A DNA stretch of 64,000 nucleotides, from positions 37,186,821-37,250,820 of the forward strand of contig OX344750.2 of assembly GCA_947034885.2 (NCBI GenBank), given 5' to 3'. This DNA comes from Thuidium tamariscinum. Its lineage: Eukaryota > Streptophyta > Bryopsida > Hypnales > Thuidiaceae. This document shows positions 22,940 through 33,200 of this stretch, piece by piece (the stretch's first letter is position 1; each line of letters begins with the position of its first letter). The translations under genes and the position numbers were made by a program. Under the pieces are notes generated by a model that was given only the letters and a program-made list of their open reading frames with translations, was not told the origin of the DNA and ran no database searches.

Positions 22940-23430
22940 CTATGAATTCTTGACCCTTTCCAGTAGCTCTTCTTTTGCTGATTTTTCCACATATCCAGAC
23001 TTCCTTTTCACCAACTCTATCATTGAAGCACAAGTATTTGGTCCATTCAGTTTGTAATCTAGATAGGAAGAACGCCTCTCAACATGACTGACTAAAGAGC
23101 ATGAATTTGCAACTATAGCGTGATTTTGCAATAATTTAAAACAACTTCATAGCACTAGAACTGCAAGTAGGATAAATGCAAGTGTGGTTTTACACAAGCT
23201 GAATTCATTTATGTGAATTTTGCAACTTTGCAAGGTTGACATTGGCGATTTTGAGAGGTGAAGGAGAGCTTCCTTTGAAGAACCGGTTGTAAACCCCAGT
23301 TCTGAGATTTGCATGTTTCTTGGAGAAGTTACTGTAGGAGGAATGTGATTCTGGCCAGACTATGATGTGAATTCTCATTTGACTCCCCTTGTAGTTTGAG
23401 TGTAGCTGTGATGAATTTAAGGACCTTGGC
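22940..23430 (-). CDS. Unrecognised gene, three possible exons, convergent with the previous one
   Basis: On the - strand the 3' exon (stop at 22940) reads VERRSSYLDYKLNGPNTCAS then MIELVKRKSGYVEKSAKEEL and LERVKNS. Upstream, after a possible acceptor, a second stretch near 23330-23225 reads TSPRNMQISELGFTTGSSKE then ALLHLSKSPMSTLQ. A possible first exon near 23430-23340 reads MKAKVLKFITATLKLQGESN, then ENSHHSLARITF. These have normal amino-acid composition, unlike the surrounding AT-rich shadows. No domain is recognised. The exon model is by eye and could be wrong at each junction. Confidence 0.35.
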
Positions 23431-23439
23431 TTTCATTTT

Positions 23440-24776
23440 TTATAACAATGATGATACAATTTGCAAGTGAACACTGGCATATACATTGTACAAAGAAGAC
23501 AAAGTAATTTATTTGAATGATAATCCTATGATTCCTCCAAACGACATCCGCAAATCTTTTCCCATGAAATACTACTAACCTTTTTGGTGTGCTATTGCAT
23601 TACACCAAACTATGTTTAGTATTCAAGCTTATATATTGAGTACAATTATAAGTCATGGAATAGCACATTTGATCTTAATTTTAAGGGTTGAGACAACTAG
23701 AGATTATTTGTACACTATACTAGTTGGAGGTCAATCTTATTTGTTGCAAAATCTGTAGTTTGGTAGTCATGTAATTTATTCAATGTCTATCAATGCATAG
23801 ATGTACTTTAGTTGTTCATGACTTGAAGAAAACATATTGTTCAGCCCAACTTTAGATTAGAAGTTATCCAACCACTTGAGGAATTTAGCATAGCTTGCAT
23901 TTAGGTTTGGTGTAGGAAATATTTTCCCATGTGGGGAAATAGATTTAAGATGGAATTGAATTTTTTTATTTTAAATTCATCAAAAAGAAACTATTGAGAA
24001 TTTTTTTCATCAAGATTTTGTAAATCCTATTCTTGATATATATGTACAACTAATATTGACTATAGGTTGGTCAGAAAATTCAAAGGAAATCAACAACATA
24101 TAATGCATTATAATAGACATGTTATTTCCACTTTCTATGTTCAAAAATAGAATAGCCTAGACTTTGAAAGGGGGGGGGGGACAAATTGGGGTCAACTACT
24201 TTAGTAAATTAATCTTTATGGATGCATTCTTTGTTGATTTTGAAGATGACCTATTGGCATTTATAGACCATTGGACTAATCAATTCATAACAAATCATAT
24301 TTTCCAAAATAAAACGAAGTATAATCTATTGCACTATATGTTAATTTTGCATGTGCCAATTTTTTTTTAAGTATTTTTTCAACTCTTAAAATGATCAAAT
24401 AAAACTGAAATCACAACAAGGTAGTATACTTGAATCTTTGAAGGATGTTAAGGCCAAGAAGTGATTGATGGATGACTTCAATGTTTAGTGGAGAAACAAA
24501 GAATGCAACTATTGATTCAATAATTAAAGCACTTTTGATAACTACCATAGTTAGGAAGGCATGTCCTTTAAGGATTAAATAGTGTAGTTGTATGCTTTGT
24601 TTGTAATTCACTATTCTAGTTAATTCAATTTATGGCAAGGTTTGAAACTATTTGGATGAATTTCTGATGAGTTTTGAATACATGAGTAAAATGAAACTTT
24701 AGTTGAAACTCAGCTACATTATGGACAAAAATCCATGAAACTCAATGGTATATGATGGTCAATACCTTACATGAAG
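23440..24776. other. AT-rich interval with one dispersed repeat
   Basis: No gene seen. About 23935-24170 is similar to 41640-41880 (shared TATTCTTGATATATA, GGAAATCAACAA, ATAATGCAT). A run of ten G at about 24171-24180 drives a spurious ORF. A small hairpin TTTGGTGTG...TACACCAAA is at about 23592-23620. Confidence 0.45.
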
Positions 24777-24939
24777 GTAAACTACCTCATTCCAAACCAA
24801 ATAGGAGTAAGCTCATTGTTAGCTACCTGGTCATGTTAGTGGTATACATTTTAGAACTAAAGTGTTTACCACTAACATAACTACAGTAGTTAACCCACAA
24901 TGGACTTGCTTCCACTTGGTTTGAAATGCAGTAGTTTAC
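24777..24939. mobile_element. Foldback element with ~75-bp arms
   Basis: GTAAACTACCTCATTCCAAA at the left pairs with TTTGAAATGCAGTAGTTTAC at the right. The pairing continues inward through GTAAGCTCATTGTTA / CCACAATGGACTTGC and ATGTTAGTGGTATACA / TGTTTACCACTAACAT, leaving a loop of about 10 bp around AGAACTAAAG. It is palindromic almost end to end, so it is a MITE or a hairpin-forming locus. No clear target duplication. Confidence 0.75.
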
Positions 24940-25334
24940 TTTTTCTCTTCACATTCAATTGGTGTGAGATTTTAAGATTACTGTGACTCCTAATAATTGA
25001 AATCAACTGTATTAAGTTAGTATATTAGTGGACACCCCTACAAATGTCCAATGCCAATGAGAAAAATTCTCCAATTTGTCGGTAAACTGCAGCAGTTTTG
25101 GAGCTAGCTAGCGCTCGTGCCATCATCACTGGTCCCCACTACCCACAGGCCCATAACTTTTTATCACGCAAGAGTATTGCCCACTGCCACCGCGGTGCCA
25201 TGAGTTGAAATAGGGGTTTGGGGGGGATGACCAAGTGTATCAAATTTGCGATTCAAAGCAGACCATCCTCCCAAAGTTGACAGACAGACAGCCTTTTGCC
25301 GTCCACAACACACCCTCTCATCTACACTCTGTAC
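24940..25334. other. Non-coding interval, GC-richer from 25090
   Basis: Text such as GAGCTAGCTAGCGCTCGTGC, CTGCCACCGCGGTGCC and GACAGACAGACAGCC stands out from the AT-rich surroundings. No gene is recognised. Confidence 0.3.
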
Positions 25335-25748
25335 TAAGGTAGAGGGCTCGAAAACAGTTCGGGCATTAAGAACCACCCCTATAACTGGTTGTAGAATGGA
25401 CATGATGCAGTTTATAAATTGACCTCACGAGTCATTGAATGAAGTGAAGGAAAAAGCATTCTTTATCGCAAGAGCCAATCATTGTCTTTGCTTTCCCCAT
25501 TTTTCTTTAGAATTGCAACTGAACAGTATATGAAGGACCTAGGAACATAAATAGGGACCTAGGACACATCTCCTTTGAAAATTCATAAGTAATTCAATAA
25601 TGTTTCAAAAAATATGAAACCACTTGGGCTAGATTTTCCATCAATTTTTCTTGGTCTGAAAAATGAGCTAAAAATGTTCCCATCTAAAGAAATACTGTAA
25701 AAATGCGAACCAGCCCTTAGATGAGCGGTTTCTGAGCCTTCTACCATA
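25335..25748 (+). mobile_element. TA-flanked inverted-repeat element, family L copy 1 (414 bp)
   Basis: The left end is AGGTAGAGGGCTCGAAAAC (TA before it) and the right end is GTTTCTGAGCCTTCTACCA (TA after it), giving 19-bp imperfect inverted repeats with TA on both sides. The copy at 61938-62351 has the same length and I count six differences. The core ATATGAAACSACTTGGGYTAGA is shared with the other L copies. TA flanks suggest a Tc1/mariner-like origin. Confidence 0.85.
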
Positions 25749-25879
25749 TCCCAACCCAATATTGGCAACTCCACTACAATACAATATATGGAGTAAGTTT
25801 TAACTTAACGTACAAAAGGAATGGGTCTGTCATGCACATACTTTTGGATCAATTCCAAATCATTGGAACTAAGTTATTA

Positions 25880-26172
25880 AGGTAGGGGATGTAATTGCAA
25901 CCCTCTCTCTAAAAGTGATATGGTAGATTTTGCCTCTAACATGTACCAGAAGTGTACATTTCAGGAGGGGGTCGCTTTTAGAAACCAATGTGTTTTCAAC
26001 ATCAAAAATCCATGACTAATTCCATAAAGGTCCGAAAAATATGAAACGACTTGGGTTAGATGCCAATTCCATTTTTCTTACCACAAAAATTTACTAAAAA
26101 TTGTTTTGAGGAGTTTAGCTTCCCCAAAATGCAAATCAGGTGGTAAAGGGTCGCTTTTACAACCCCCTACCT
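25880..26172 (+). mobile_element. Family L copy 2
   Basis: TA then AGGTAGGGGATGTAATTGC at the left, and GCTTTTACAACCCCCTACCT then TA at the right. The interior contains ATATGAAACGACTTGGGTTA and the TGTACATTTCAGGAGG word shared with other copies. Confidence 0.75.
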
Positions 26173-26183
26173 TACTTGATGTA

Positions 26184-26505
26184 AGGTAGGAGGTCTAGAA
26201 AGTGCCCATCTTAAAGCTGAAACTGAATTTTGGAGAAGTGAAACTTGTTGAGTTATTTTTTGTATATTTTCCTTAAAAGACAAGTGGAATTGGCATCTAA
26301 CCAAAGTCATTTCATGTTTTCAAGAGCTTTGTGAAATTAGTTATGAATTTTTGAAGTTAAAATGGTAAAGGCTCTAAAATTGCCGACCCCTCAAATGTAC
26401 ATTGTTTGTACATTTGTGTTAAGATTGAAAATCAACATTTACAAATAGTGTACATTTGGGAAGGTGGGTGGTTTAGAATCTAAGTGGTTTTTGAACCTCC
26501 TACCT
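26184..26505 (-). mobile_element. Family L copy 3
   Basis: TA then AGGTAGGAGGTCTAGAAAG at the left, and GGTTTTTGAACCTCCTACCT then TA at the right. It runs in the orientation opposite to copies 1 and 2 (TCTAACCAAAGTCATTTCAT). It shares a TTTGTACATTT word with copies 4 and 7, and directly abuts the family A element on its right. Confidence 0.75.
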
Positions 26506-26507
26506 TA

Positions 26508-27424
26508 CCCTCTAAAGTTCCCTAAGTGTAGTTTCACCAAAACACTCCAATTCTCCAAAACTACCATTTCTAATACAAGTACCAAACTTTAAGAAAAAAA
26601 ACATTTCTAGACACATGTAACCATAGGGTCTTGTAGTACATTGGTTTGAGAAGATGTGGAAAAAATTTCTAAATTTTTTGTTGTGTAGGTTGCAAGATAT
26701 CAGTGTTTGAATTAACCAAAATTCTTTTTTTGGCCCTCTAAAAAAACAAGAAATTGTACTTCACAAGCTCACATTTGTATGAAAAAATGTGTAAGTTGTT
26801 GGTGCTTTTTTGGATTTATTCTTCAATGCAAATTGGCTACGTACTTGAAAAAAAAATCAAATCATTTGGAAATGTACAACATATAGGTAAAAAACAATAA
26901 GTAGAAAGAAGTAGAGAATGGTTTGGTTTTCTAAATTGTTAAGAATCTAGTAGTTATGGAAATGAAAATGCCAATCCCAATTATTGTAATGTTGTAATGA
27001 ACAATCTACACCCTATATATATATTCAAAAATATTGAAAATTGATTTAAGTAAAAAACTTCAAAGTTTATTTTAGAATACGGTAGTAAATCCATAACCAC
27101 CTATAAACTAAAACTCTTAATAACTTTCATTTCATTAATAAAAATGGAATGATTCATAGATTTTCATGTATATAAATCTAGAAAATCAATTTCAAATTTT
27201 TGTTTTTAAAAATAGTGATTTTTTCTTATCTACTCAAATTTCTTGAGTTGTTAATGAAAGAATATATTATGCAACAATTTTTTTATTAACTATGTATTGA
27301 AAAGTTATAAAATTGCTGGGCCTTAACACTACTCCCCGTCCACATATTTTATGAATTTCAAAGAAAAATAATAGAAACTCCATTTACAATAAGTTACCCC
27401 AAAATTCTATGATGCCAAAATTGT
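26508..27424 (-). mobile_element. TTAA-type element, family A copy 4, right end lost
   Basis: Similar along its length to 54751-55607 (TTTCACCAAAACAC, TACCAAACTTTAAG, GAAATGTACAACATAT, AACTCTTAATAACTTT). The left terminus is CCCTCTAAAG after TTA. The right end stops at ATGCCAAAATTG, where the tandem array begins, so the last ~25 bp and the TTAA are missing. Confidence 0.65.
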
Positions 27425-28508
27425 AAAGCCCCAACCCCTTTGGGGTACTTCTTGGCCTCGAGAAGGATCTCGAGGAGGGGAGGGGCTTTATGCCAAATCA
27501 AAAAACAAATAAGATCATAACACATACAATCTAGATGTTGTAGGGCCCTAAGGCTTCCGAAGCAAGCTCAATGCAAATTAAAATCATAAAGTTTCAATCC
27601 CCTAGGGGACATCTTGATCCCGAGAGGAGTCTGGAGGGAGAAGGGGCTTTACACCAAACCCAAAAAAACCCAGGATCAACACACATAATTTAGACATTGT
27701 AGGGCCCTAAGGCTTCGCAAGCAAACTAATATAAACATAAAATCCTGAAGTCCCCCTCCAAAATACATCTTGGCCCTGAGAGGGGTCTTGCAAAGGGAAG
27801 GGGCTTACGCCAAACCAAAAAACAAACATGATCACACACACACAATCTAGACACCATAGGGCCTTCACACTTCTTAAGCAACCTAATACAAATATAAAAT
27901 CATAAAGCCTTGACCTCCCAAGTCCCAAGGTACATCTTGGCCCCGAGAGGGTTTTTGTGAGGGAGAGAGCTTATGCCAAACCAAAAAACAAGTATGATCA
28001 TCACACACACAATCTAGATGCCACGAGACCCTCATACTTCCTAAGCAACCTAATACAAACATAAAATTGTAAAGCCCCACCTCTCCAAGGTACATCTCAG
28101 TTCCAAGAGGAATCTTGCAGGGGGGAGGGGCATACACCAAACCAAAATCATCACACATACAATCTAGATGCCGTGGGGTCGTGAGGCTTCTTGAGCAACC
28201 TAATACAAATATAAAATCATAAAGCCCTTACCACCCAAGGTATGTCTCAGCCCCAAAAAGGGTCTTGCAAGGGAAAGGGGCTTATGCCAAACCATAAAAC
28301 AAACAGGATCATCACACACATAGTCTAGATCCTGCTGGACCCTCATGCTTCTTAAACAACCTAATACAAACATAAAATCATAAAGCCCCAACCCCTCCAT
28401 GGTATGTCTTGGACCTAAGAAGGGTCATGCAGCAAGGAGAAAGGGCTTTAGGCCAAACCAAAAAACAAACAACATCATCACACACACAATCTAGACACTG
28501 CGGGGCCC
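27422..28508 (-). repeat. Tandem array A, ~160-bp unit, about 7 copies
   Basis: The anchor word CTAGA recurs at about 27531, 27691, 27847, 28013, 28163, 28324 and 28491, so the period is 150-167 bp. Each unit holds AAAGCCCCAACCCC, CTTGGCCCCGAGAGG, GGGGCTTTACGCCAAACC, CACACACAATCTAGA and a CYTCMTAAGCAACCTAATAC-like word. The repetitive - strand ORFs across it are a by-product of the unit, not a protein family. Confidence 0.9.
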
Positions 28509-28539
28509 AGACTCCCAAATTCGCTCCAAAAAATGAAAT

Positions 28540-29705
28540 GAACACAAGAGCATAGAATGTATCTTTTCTATCTTTGGTGCTTGAAAAGCCGAAACAAGTC
28601 TTTTAGTACATTCTTCTTTTTTGCCACTGCCTTGGAAAGTAGTATCAAAATTTCCTCCCAACAATCGTCCCCAACTACTCACCAACATTTTGTATCTTAT
28701 TGCCATGATATATGCATACATTGCAAGAGAAGTCCTTCGTGTTGAAGTAGTGCAATGGCCAAACTTGTAACATAGGTTATTGGTGTGATATTCGGATGTC
28801 GTCAAATGACATTTCATTTTCATTCACAAGTACATAGATGGATCGTGCCACTTAGCCTTCCTTGTGAGATGAAAAACAAGTCGTAGTTGTGGGGATGGAA
28901 AACATCCTTACCAACAATACTATTTGGTAGAACATTCTCATTATCCTGCTCCTTGCTACCTTGAGGAAATAAATGCATATGGTGACTCTTCTGAGGAAAA
29001 ATGAAGGTGATCCCCAAATTATATCCTCACTCTTGTTCTTTGCAAGCCCGTAAAAATGTATTGAGCTCAACTTCCAAATACATTGCAAATTGGCTTTTAC
29101 TAACTCCATCCCTCACTATAACAAAACATGGTAAGAAAAACCCGCAATTGCAGTGCAACTGTGGGGGGTTTTGCCATGTTTTTGAGTAGGCCGATTTGTA
29201 CAAAAACATAACTTCTTTTGCAATTTTGCACTGCAATTTTCGGAATTAGAAAACATGTAATAAACCATTGAGAAGGCAAATTTTAGACCTTTCCAACAAT
29301 ATATTACGCATTTCCTAATTCCAAAATTGCAGTGGGAAACTGCAAAAGAAGTTCCGTTTTTGCACAAAAAACACTACACAAAATCTGTGCAAATCCGTTT
29401 GCAAAAAAACGTGGCAAAAAAACCTACAATTGCATTGCGACTACATGGTTTCTTACCATATTTTGTTATAGTGCCTATAGACTATGATTTGATTGGGTTT
29501 TTGCATATTGGTGTTTTTGCATGTATTATACTACAGCTTAAGACCCTAAATCCATGCCAACTTCGTGATCATAGCGCACTTCTATTCGTCTACACCTCTG
29601 TTGGTTGCATTCTCACTTGTGTTGTATAATAAAACACATCTGGCCAATGCTTGATAGTTTCCACCACTGCAATTGAAGGGGCATTCATACAGGGATAGCA
29701 ACCGA
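28540..29705 (-). pseudogene. ARGONAUTE PIWI-domain pseudogene
   Basis: Read on the - strand, it follows the C-terminal half of plant AGO proteins in order. First comes NAPSIAVVETIKHWPDVFYY then TTQVRMQP (AGO ...PSIAAVV...WP.V..Y...V..Q). Next comes QKPNQIIVYR, then DGVSKSQF after the MITE. These are followed by ELNTFLRACKEQE, GYNLGITFIFPQKSHHMHLF, NVLPNSIVGKDVFHPHNYDL then FFISQGRLSGTIHL, TNNLCYKFGHCTTSTRRTS and MYAYIMAIR. At least five in-frame stops interrupt it (for example at 29590 and 29027). The PIWI slicer triad is degraded: the DVTHP aspartate region is gone, the aspartate of YRDGVS remains, and the YAH histidine is tyrosine (near 28710). The N, PAZ and MID regions are absent; array B starts where they would be. 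It was probably a duplicated gene fragment; whether it makes small RNA is unknown. Confidence 0.88.
29114..29473. mobile_element. CACTA-type foldback MITE, 360 bp, TSD CCT, inside the AGO pseudogene
   Basis: The left end CACTATAACAAAACATGGTA and the right end TACCATATTTTGTTATAGTG are inverted repeats. CCT flanks both sides (29111-29113, 29474-29476). The interior is also largely palindromic (GCAATTTTGCACTGCAATTT / AAAATTGCAGTGGGAAACTG). Removing the element with one CCT restores the AGO frame across YR-DGVS, which dates the insertion after the gene fragment arrived. Confidence 0.92.
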
Positions 29706-30230
29706 CAATTCCCCCTAATAAAATTGAAAATTTTATTTGACCCCTCCCCTGCCCAAGCTTATCTTGGCATTGAGATAGGGCCACGTGGATGGGGGCTATG
29801 CGCCATTTCATCTAATTTGGATCAACAAAAAGACCATCAAAATGATCATGATGTGACCATTGAAATTACAACAATTAACTAACCACCAAAAAAATTTGGG
29901 AATTTTATTAGACTTTTTTTTTGCTTAGGCTTGTCTCGACATTGAGACAAGCCTACAAGGGGGGGGGGGGCTATGTACCATTTCACCTAAATTGAATCAA
30001 CAATAAAGCCATGAACATGATTAAACATCTAAATTGTAAGAATAGAAGCTAACTATCCCCCTAAAAAATAAAGAAATTTCAGGAGACTCCTCCCCTATCC
30101 AAGTCTATCTTGGAATGGAGACAAGGCCATGGGGATGGGGGCCTATGTTCCATTTCACCTATATTGGATCAATAATAAGGTTGTGAACACAATTACGACC
30201 CTAAACCACGAGGACAACACTTGCAAAGGT
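29706..30230 (+). repeat. Tandem array B, ~172-bp unit, 3 copies
   Basis: ATTTCAYCTAWATTGRATCAA recurs at about 29806, 29979 and 30150. Each unit has a CCTCCCCTRYCCAAG, TCTTGGMATTGAGA and GGGGGCTATGYRCCATTTCA order. A (G)12 run lies in unit 2. The layout (CCAAG.TTATCTTGG..TGAGA.GGG, then GGGGGCT.TG..CCA) resembles array A, so the two may be distant relatives. Confidence 0.85.
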
Positions 30231-30439
30231 TTTATTAAAAAGAAATGAATCTGAAGGTCCCCTTCTTTTAATGAAGTCCAAGTCGATTATTATCCATCCT
30301 TACATATATGATAGTAGAGAGTGTAAAATGTACCAAACCTACAATCATAGGCATTTTATCCTAACCACGGTAATAGGACCTCCACTTTCCATCCAAAAAG
30401 ACCTAATTGTATTGAATATACAAACTTCTGTTTTAGTAA

Positions 30440-30800
30440 ATCTATAGATAATAACTGGTTTTCATCCATTTTTTCTTTTACATTCATTTTTTTTGTAAGC
30501 CTTTCTTCCTCTACCTTAACCCTCTATTTTTCTAATGGTGCGTCCAGTTTCTTCATCTAATTTTTTCATCCCCTTTTTTCATCTTTTTTTTCATCCACTA
30601 CTGTCCACCCTAAATCTACTTTCATCCATTTTTTCCATCCATTTCCTTTACCCACTTTCAACCCTTAATCCATCCACTTTCATCAATTTTTAAATTTGCC
30701 TTCATTTATTTCTCCATCTTTTTTCATCCATTTTTTCAAACATTGACACACTTTTTTCATCTAGTTTTCCTCTTTTTTGTTCTTTTCTCTTTTAATGTTC
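30440..30800 (+). repeat. Low-complexity TTTTCATCCA tract
   Basis: A pyrimidine-rich run of degenerate TTTTTCATCCA, TTCATCTTTT and CCATCCATTTC words on the + strand over about 350 bp. No gene. Confidence 0.8.
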
Positions 30801-30837
30801 TCGCTTCACGCTCACTAATCCCCACTTCTTGCTCATT

Positions 30838-31135
30838 CTAGGGGAGGACACTTCCCGTTTTTTAATAACCTACGTGCGGCGGAAGATAGGGTACATTTAA
30901 ATAATCTTGGGTAAAATTTATAAGAAATTTATATATAAAATAGGGGACATTAAAAAAGCAAAGTGTTTTAAAAATAAAATAGGGATGATAATATGGCTGA
31001 TATTTCCGCTTTATGGTAAAATAGGGGCTCTTTTAATGTTGCCAAGTAATGATTACAAGTAATTGATAGCCCCCCTAAAAATACCCCACCGCCGCACGTG
31101 GGTCCTCCAAATACACAAGAAGTGTCCTCCCCAGG
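30838..31135 (-). mobile_element. MITE, family D copy 2, ~298 bp, 8-9 bp TSD
   Basis: The ends are CTAGGGGAGGACACTTCCCG and AAGAAGTGTCCTCCCCAGG, flanked by TGCTCATT at 30830-30837 and 31136-31143. It is the reverse complement of copy 1 along its whole length, with only scattered differences, so both insertions are fairly recent. Confidence 0.9.
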
Positions 31136-31229
31136 TGCTCATTGCTCGCCATTCTATGTGCATACCAACATTCCCCTATTTTTAATCAAACATGCATAAA
31201 CCTTTATTTTTATATATTGCACGCATTTA

Positions 31230-31414
31230 CACTACGACAACGTCAAATATAACAACCCATGTTTTTATATTAGCAATGACATCCAATGTAACATGAAGAT
31301 GTTCTAATAGACATAATTGCTAAGATAAAAACATGGGTTGTTGTATTCAATGTCACCTAAAATTTGTCATAAAAAATTTGAAAACATCTCGTAAAACACA
31401 GTTTTTTTATAGTG
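31230..31414. mobile_element. Possible CACTA-like foldback, ~185 bp
   Basis: It begins CACTACGACAACGTC and ends TTTTTTATAGTG. It holds a perfect inner inverted pair AACAACCCATGTTTTTAT / ATAAAAACATGGGTTGTT. The flanks (TTA, ATT) do not form a clean 3-bp duplication, so the outer ends are uncertain. Confidence 0.55.
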
Positions 31415-32987
31415 ATTTATAGTAGGTGTGCTTTCTATGTATACATGCTGAAGGGTGAATGCATGGTTGAGTGGCTCAAAAAATGCACACAATAAATTTT
31501 CAAATGCATATAGGATATGCTTTAAAAATTAGGAAAGAAAAAAAAAGTTCATTTTAGGGTCTTAAGCTTCATGACAAATATGACTATGTTGTTGAATGAT
31601 TTTTATAGCATTGTATGAAATTGTAGTGGACTTTTAAAAATATAGGAGTGTGACGAATTTGTTATTATTATATTTTTCAAGGACTTTTCAAAGATATCTT
31701 AAGTATTCAAATTCATACAAGGGACTTTGATTCTAAGGGGGGATATACTAAACTTTAAAAAAATCATAATCTCGTTGTGTAAACATATATTGATTGTTTG
31801 CAAAGGACTTTTTAATGACTTTCAAAACCTTAAAATTTACAAAGTCTTTTTTGCATTTGTAATAATTTTTTTTCTAATTTTTTTTTGTTTAAGTTTAATG
31901 TTTTCATAAGTTTTAGGTGCACCTGTTGAATTTTGGACTTTTTCATTAGCCAATTTTTTTTAAAATTTTGCGGACCGACATTCAACTGTAAAGAACTTCA
32001 AATATAAACTTGGCGGAAAAGATTGGGTTGTTGATTGGACTCATTAATGGCTATATAGCTCAAAGGTGCCTTTGAGCTATATTATGTAGCATATACATAA
32101 TCCAAAAATAACTAAAAATTGGATTTCAAACCATATTCATAAGTTTACTAGGTGGAGGAACACACCACCAAAAAATCAACTCAAAAGCATTCATTTTGAT
32201 TACTACAAACGTAGCGAATCCTTATTCACCTAATGTGTGACAAGTGGACAAAATTAATTTTTAAATGCAAATTTTTTTTTCCAAAATTTAAAGAAGTATG
32301 AAACCCTTAAGCATGAAGTTAGTTATATCCAATAAAAATTTCAAAGTCAAAGCTTTTTGGATTCAAAAGTTATACTACAAGAGAAGAAAGTTGTTTTCAT
32401 TGTGACAACAAATAGGACTAGTGTTTCTTGCAATGACCCTACAAGATATTCCCACAGTCTCAAGTTTGTTCCTAACATCCCCTATGTTTTGACTAAAGTT
32501 CCCTAATAGAGGAGTGCAAGCGTCTCCTAATGGGGCAAATAAATTTCTTGGAGAATACATGATTTTTTATTACAAAGTCTTAAAGTTGATAAGAGATCAC
32601 ACACATCTAGATTCTTGAGGTTGAATTGAATGTAGGGATTTGATTTGGATTAGATTGGATGTTGTAATAGAAGAAGGTATATTTGCCATATTTTCCTAGA
32701 ATTCCTTAAGTTAGGGGAGTTTCTCACGACAATCCAAGTCCCAAGTGTCATTGCATTCTGATAATAATATTAATTGAAAGTTAACTAAACAAGACTTGTA
32801 GTTTGACACCACAATTAAATCTTGTTTTGCTTAAAAAAGCTTATGTAGCAATTTTTTTGAATAATTGGGCACCAAGGATTGAATTTGATTTCAAATAAAA
32901 AGTTGAAATTCCATTAGAAAAATGTGGATTCTCTACAAGGCTGTTAAGAAGTGTTAGAAGGGACCCTTAGATAACATTTATTTTTGC
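31415..32987. other. AT-rich interval, no gene seen
   Basis: A GTTTCTTGCAATGACCC word at about 32424 matches the end of the inverted-repeat element at 44049-44777, so a relic of that family may be here. Nothing else is recognised. Confidence 0.4.
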
Positions 32988-33200
32988 TTGACATTTTTTC
33001 GTTCTATTGTTGTTCATGTCATTTTCGTAATTGTTAGAGCATTTAATTGCAAAGAAAATGAAAAAATTCAAGCTACAGCTTTCGGGAGGATTGTGAAAGC
33101 GGGAGCTTGTCATCACTCTTTGACAAAAGTAACTGCAAACGATAAGAAATTGAATTGGACCCTTGACAACTTGTTAGCTTTTGTGTCGACATTAGACTAA
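32988..33200 (+). CDS. Unrecognised short frame with protein-like composition
   Basis: A 70-codon frame. Its second half reads CKENEKIQATAFGRIVKAGA then CHHSLTKVTANDKKLNWTLD and NLLAFVSTLD. This differs from the hydrophobic or low-complexity shadows around it and could be one exon of a gene or retrotransposon fragment. No domain is recognised, and there are no supporting neighbours on this strand. Confidence 0.2.
   Translation: MTFFRSIVVHVIFVIVRAFNCKENEKIQATAFGRIVKAGACHHSLTKVTANDKKLNWTLDNLLAFVSTLD

Noticed and set aside
24171-24180. Poly-G run starting an ORF at 24164
   Set aside because: The glycine start is a homopolymer artefact; the rest is AT-rich and without domain.
27707-28400. Three successive - strand ORFs with similar sequence (YDFMFVLGCLRSM...), looking like a repeated protein
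   Set aside because: They follow the ~160-bp tandem DNA unit exactly, with frame changes between units; the similarity is of the DNA repeat, not a conserved protein.
28557-29189. Several + strand and alternate-frame - strand ORFs over the AGO region
   Set aside because: Shadows of the pseudogene and of the MITE palindrome; only one - strand frame per segment matches AGO.
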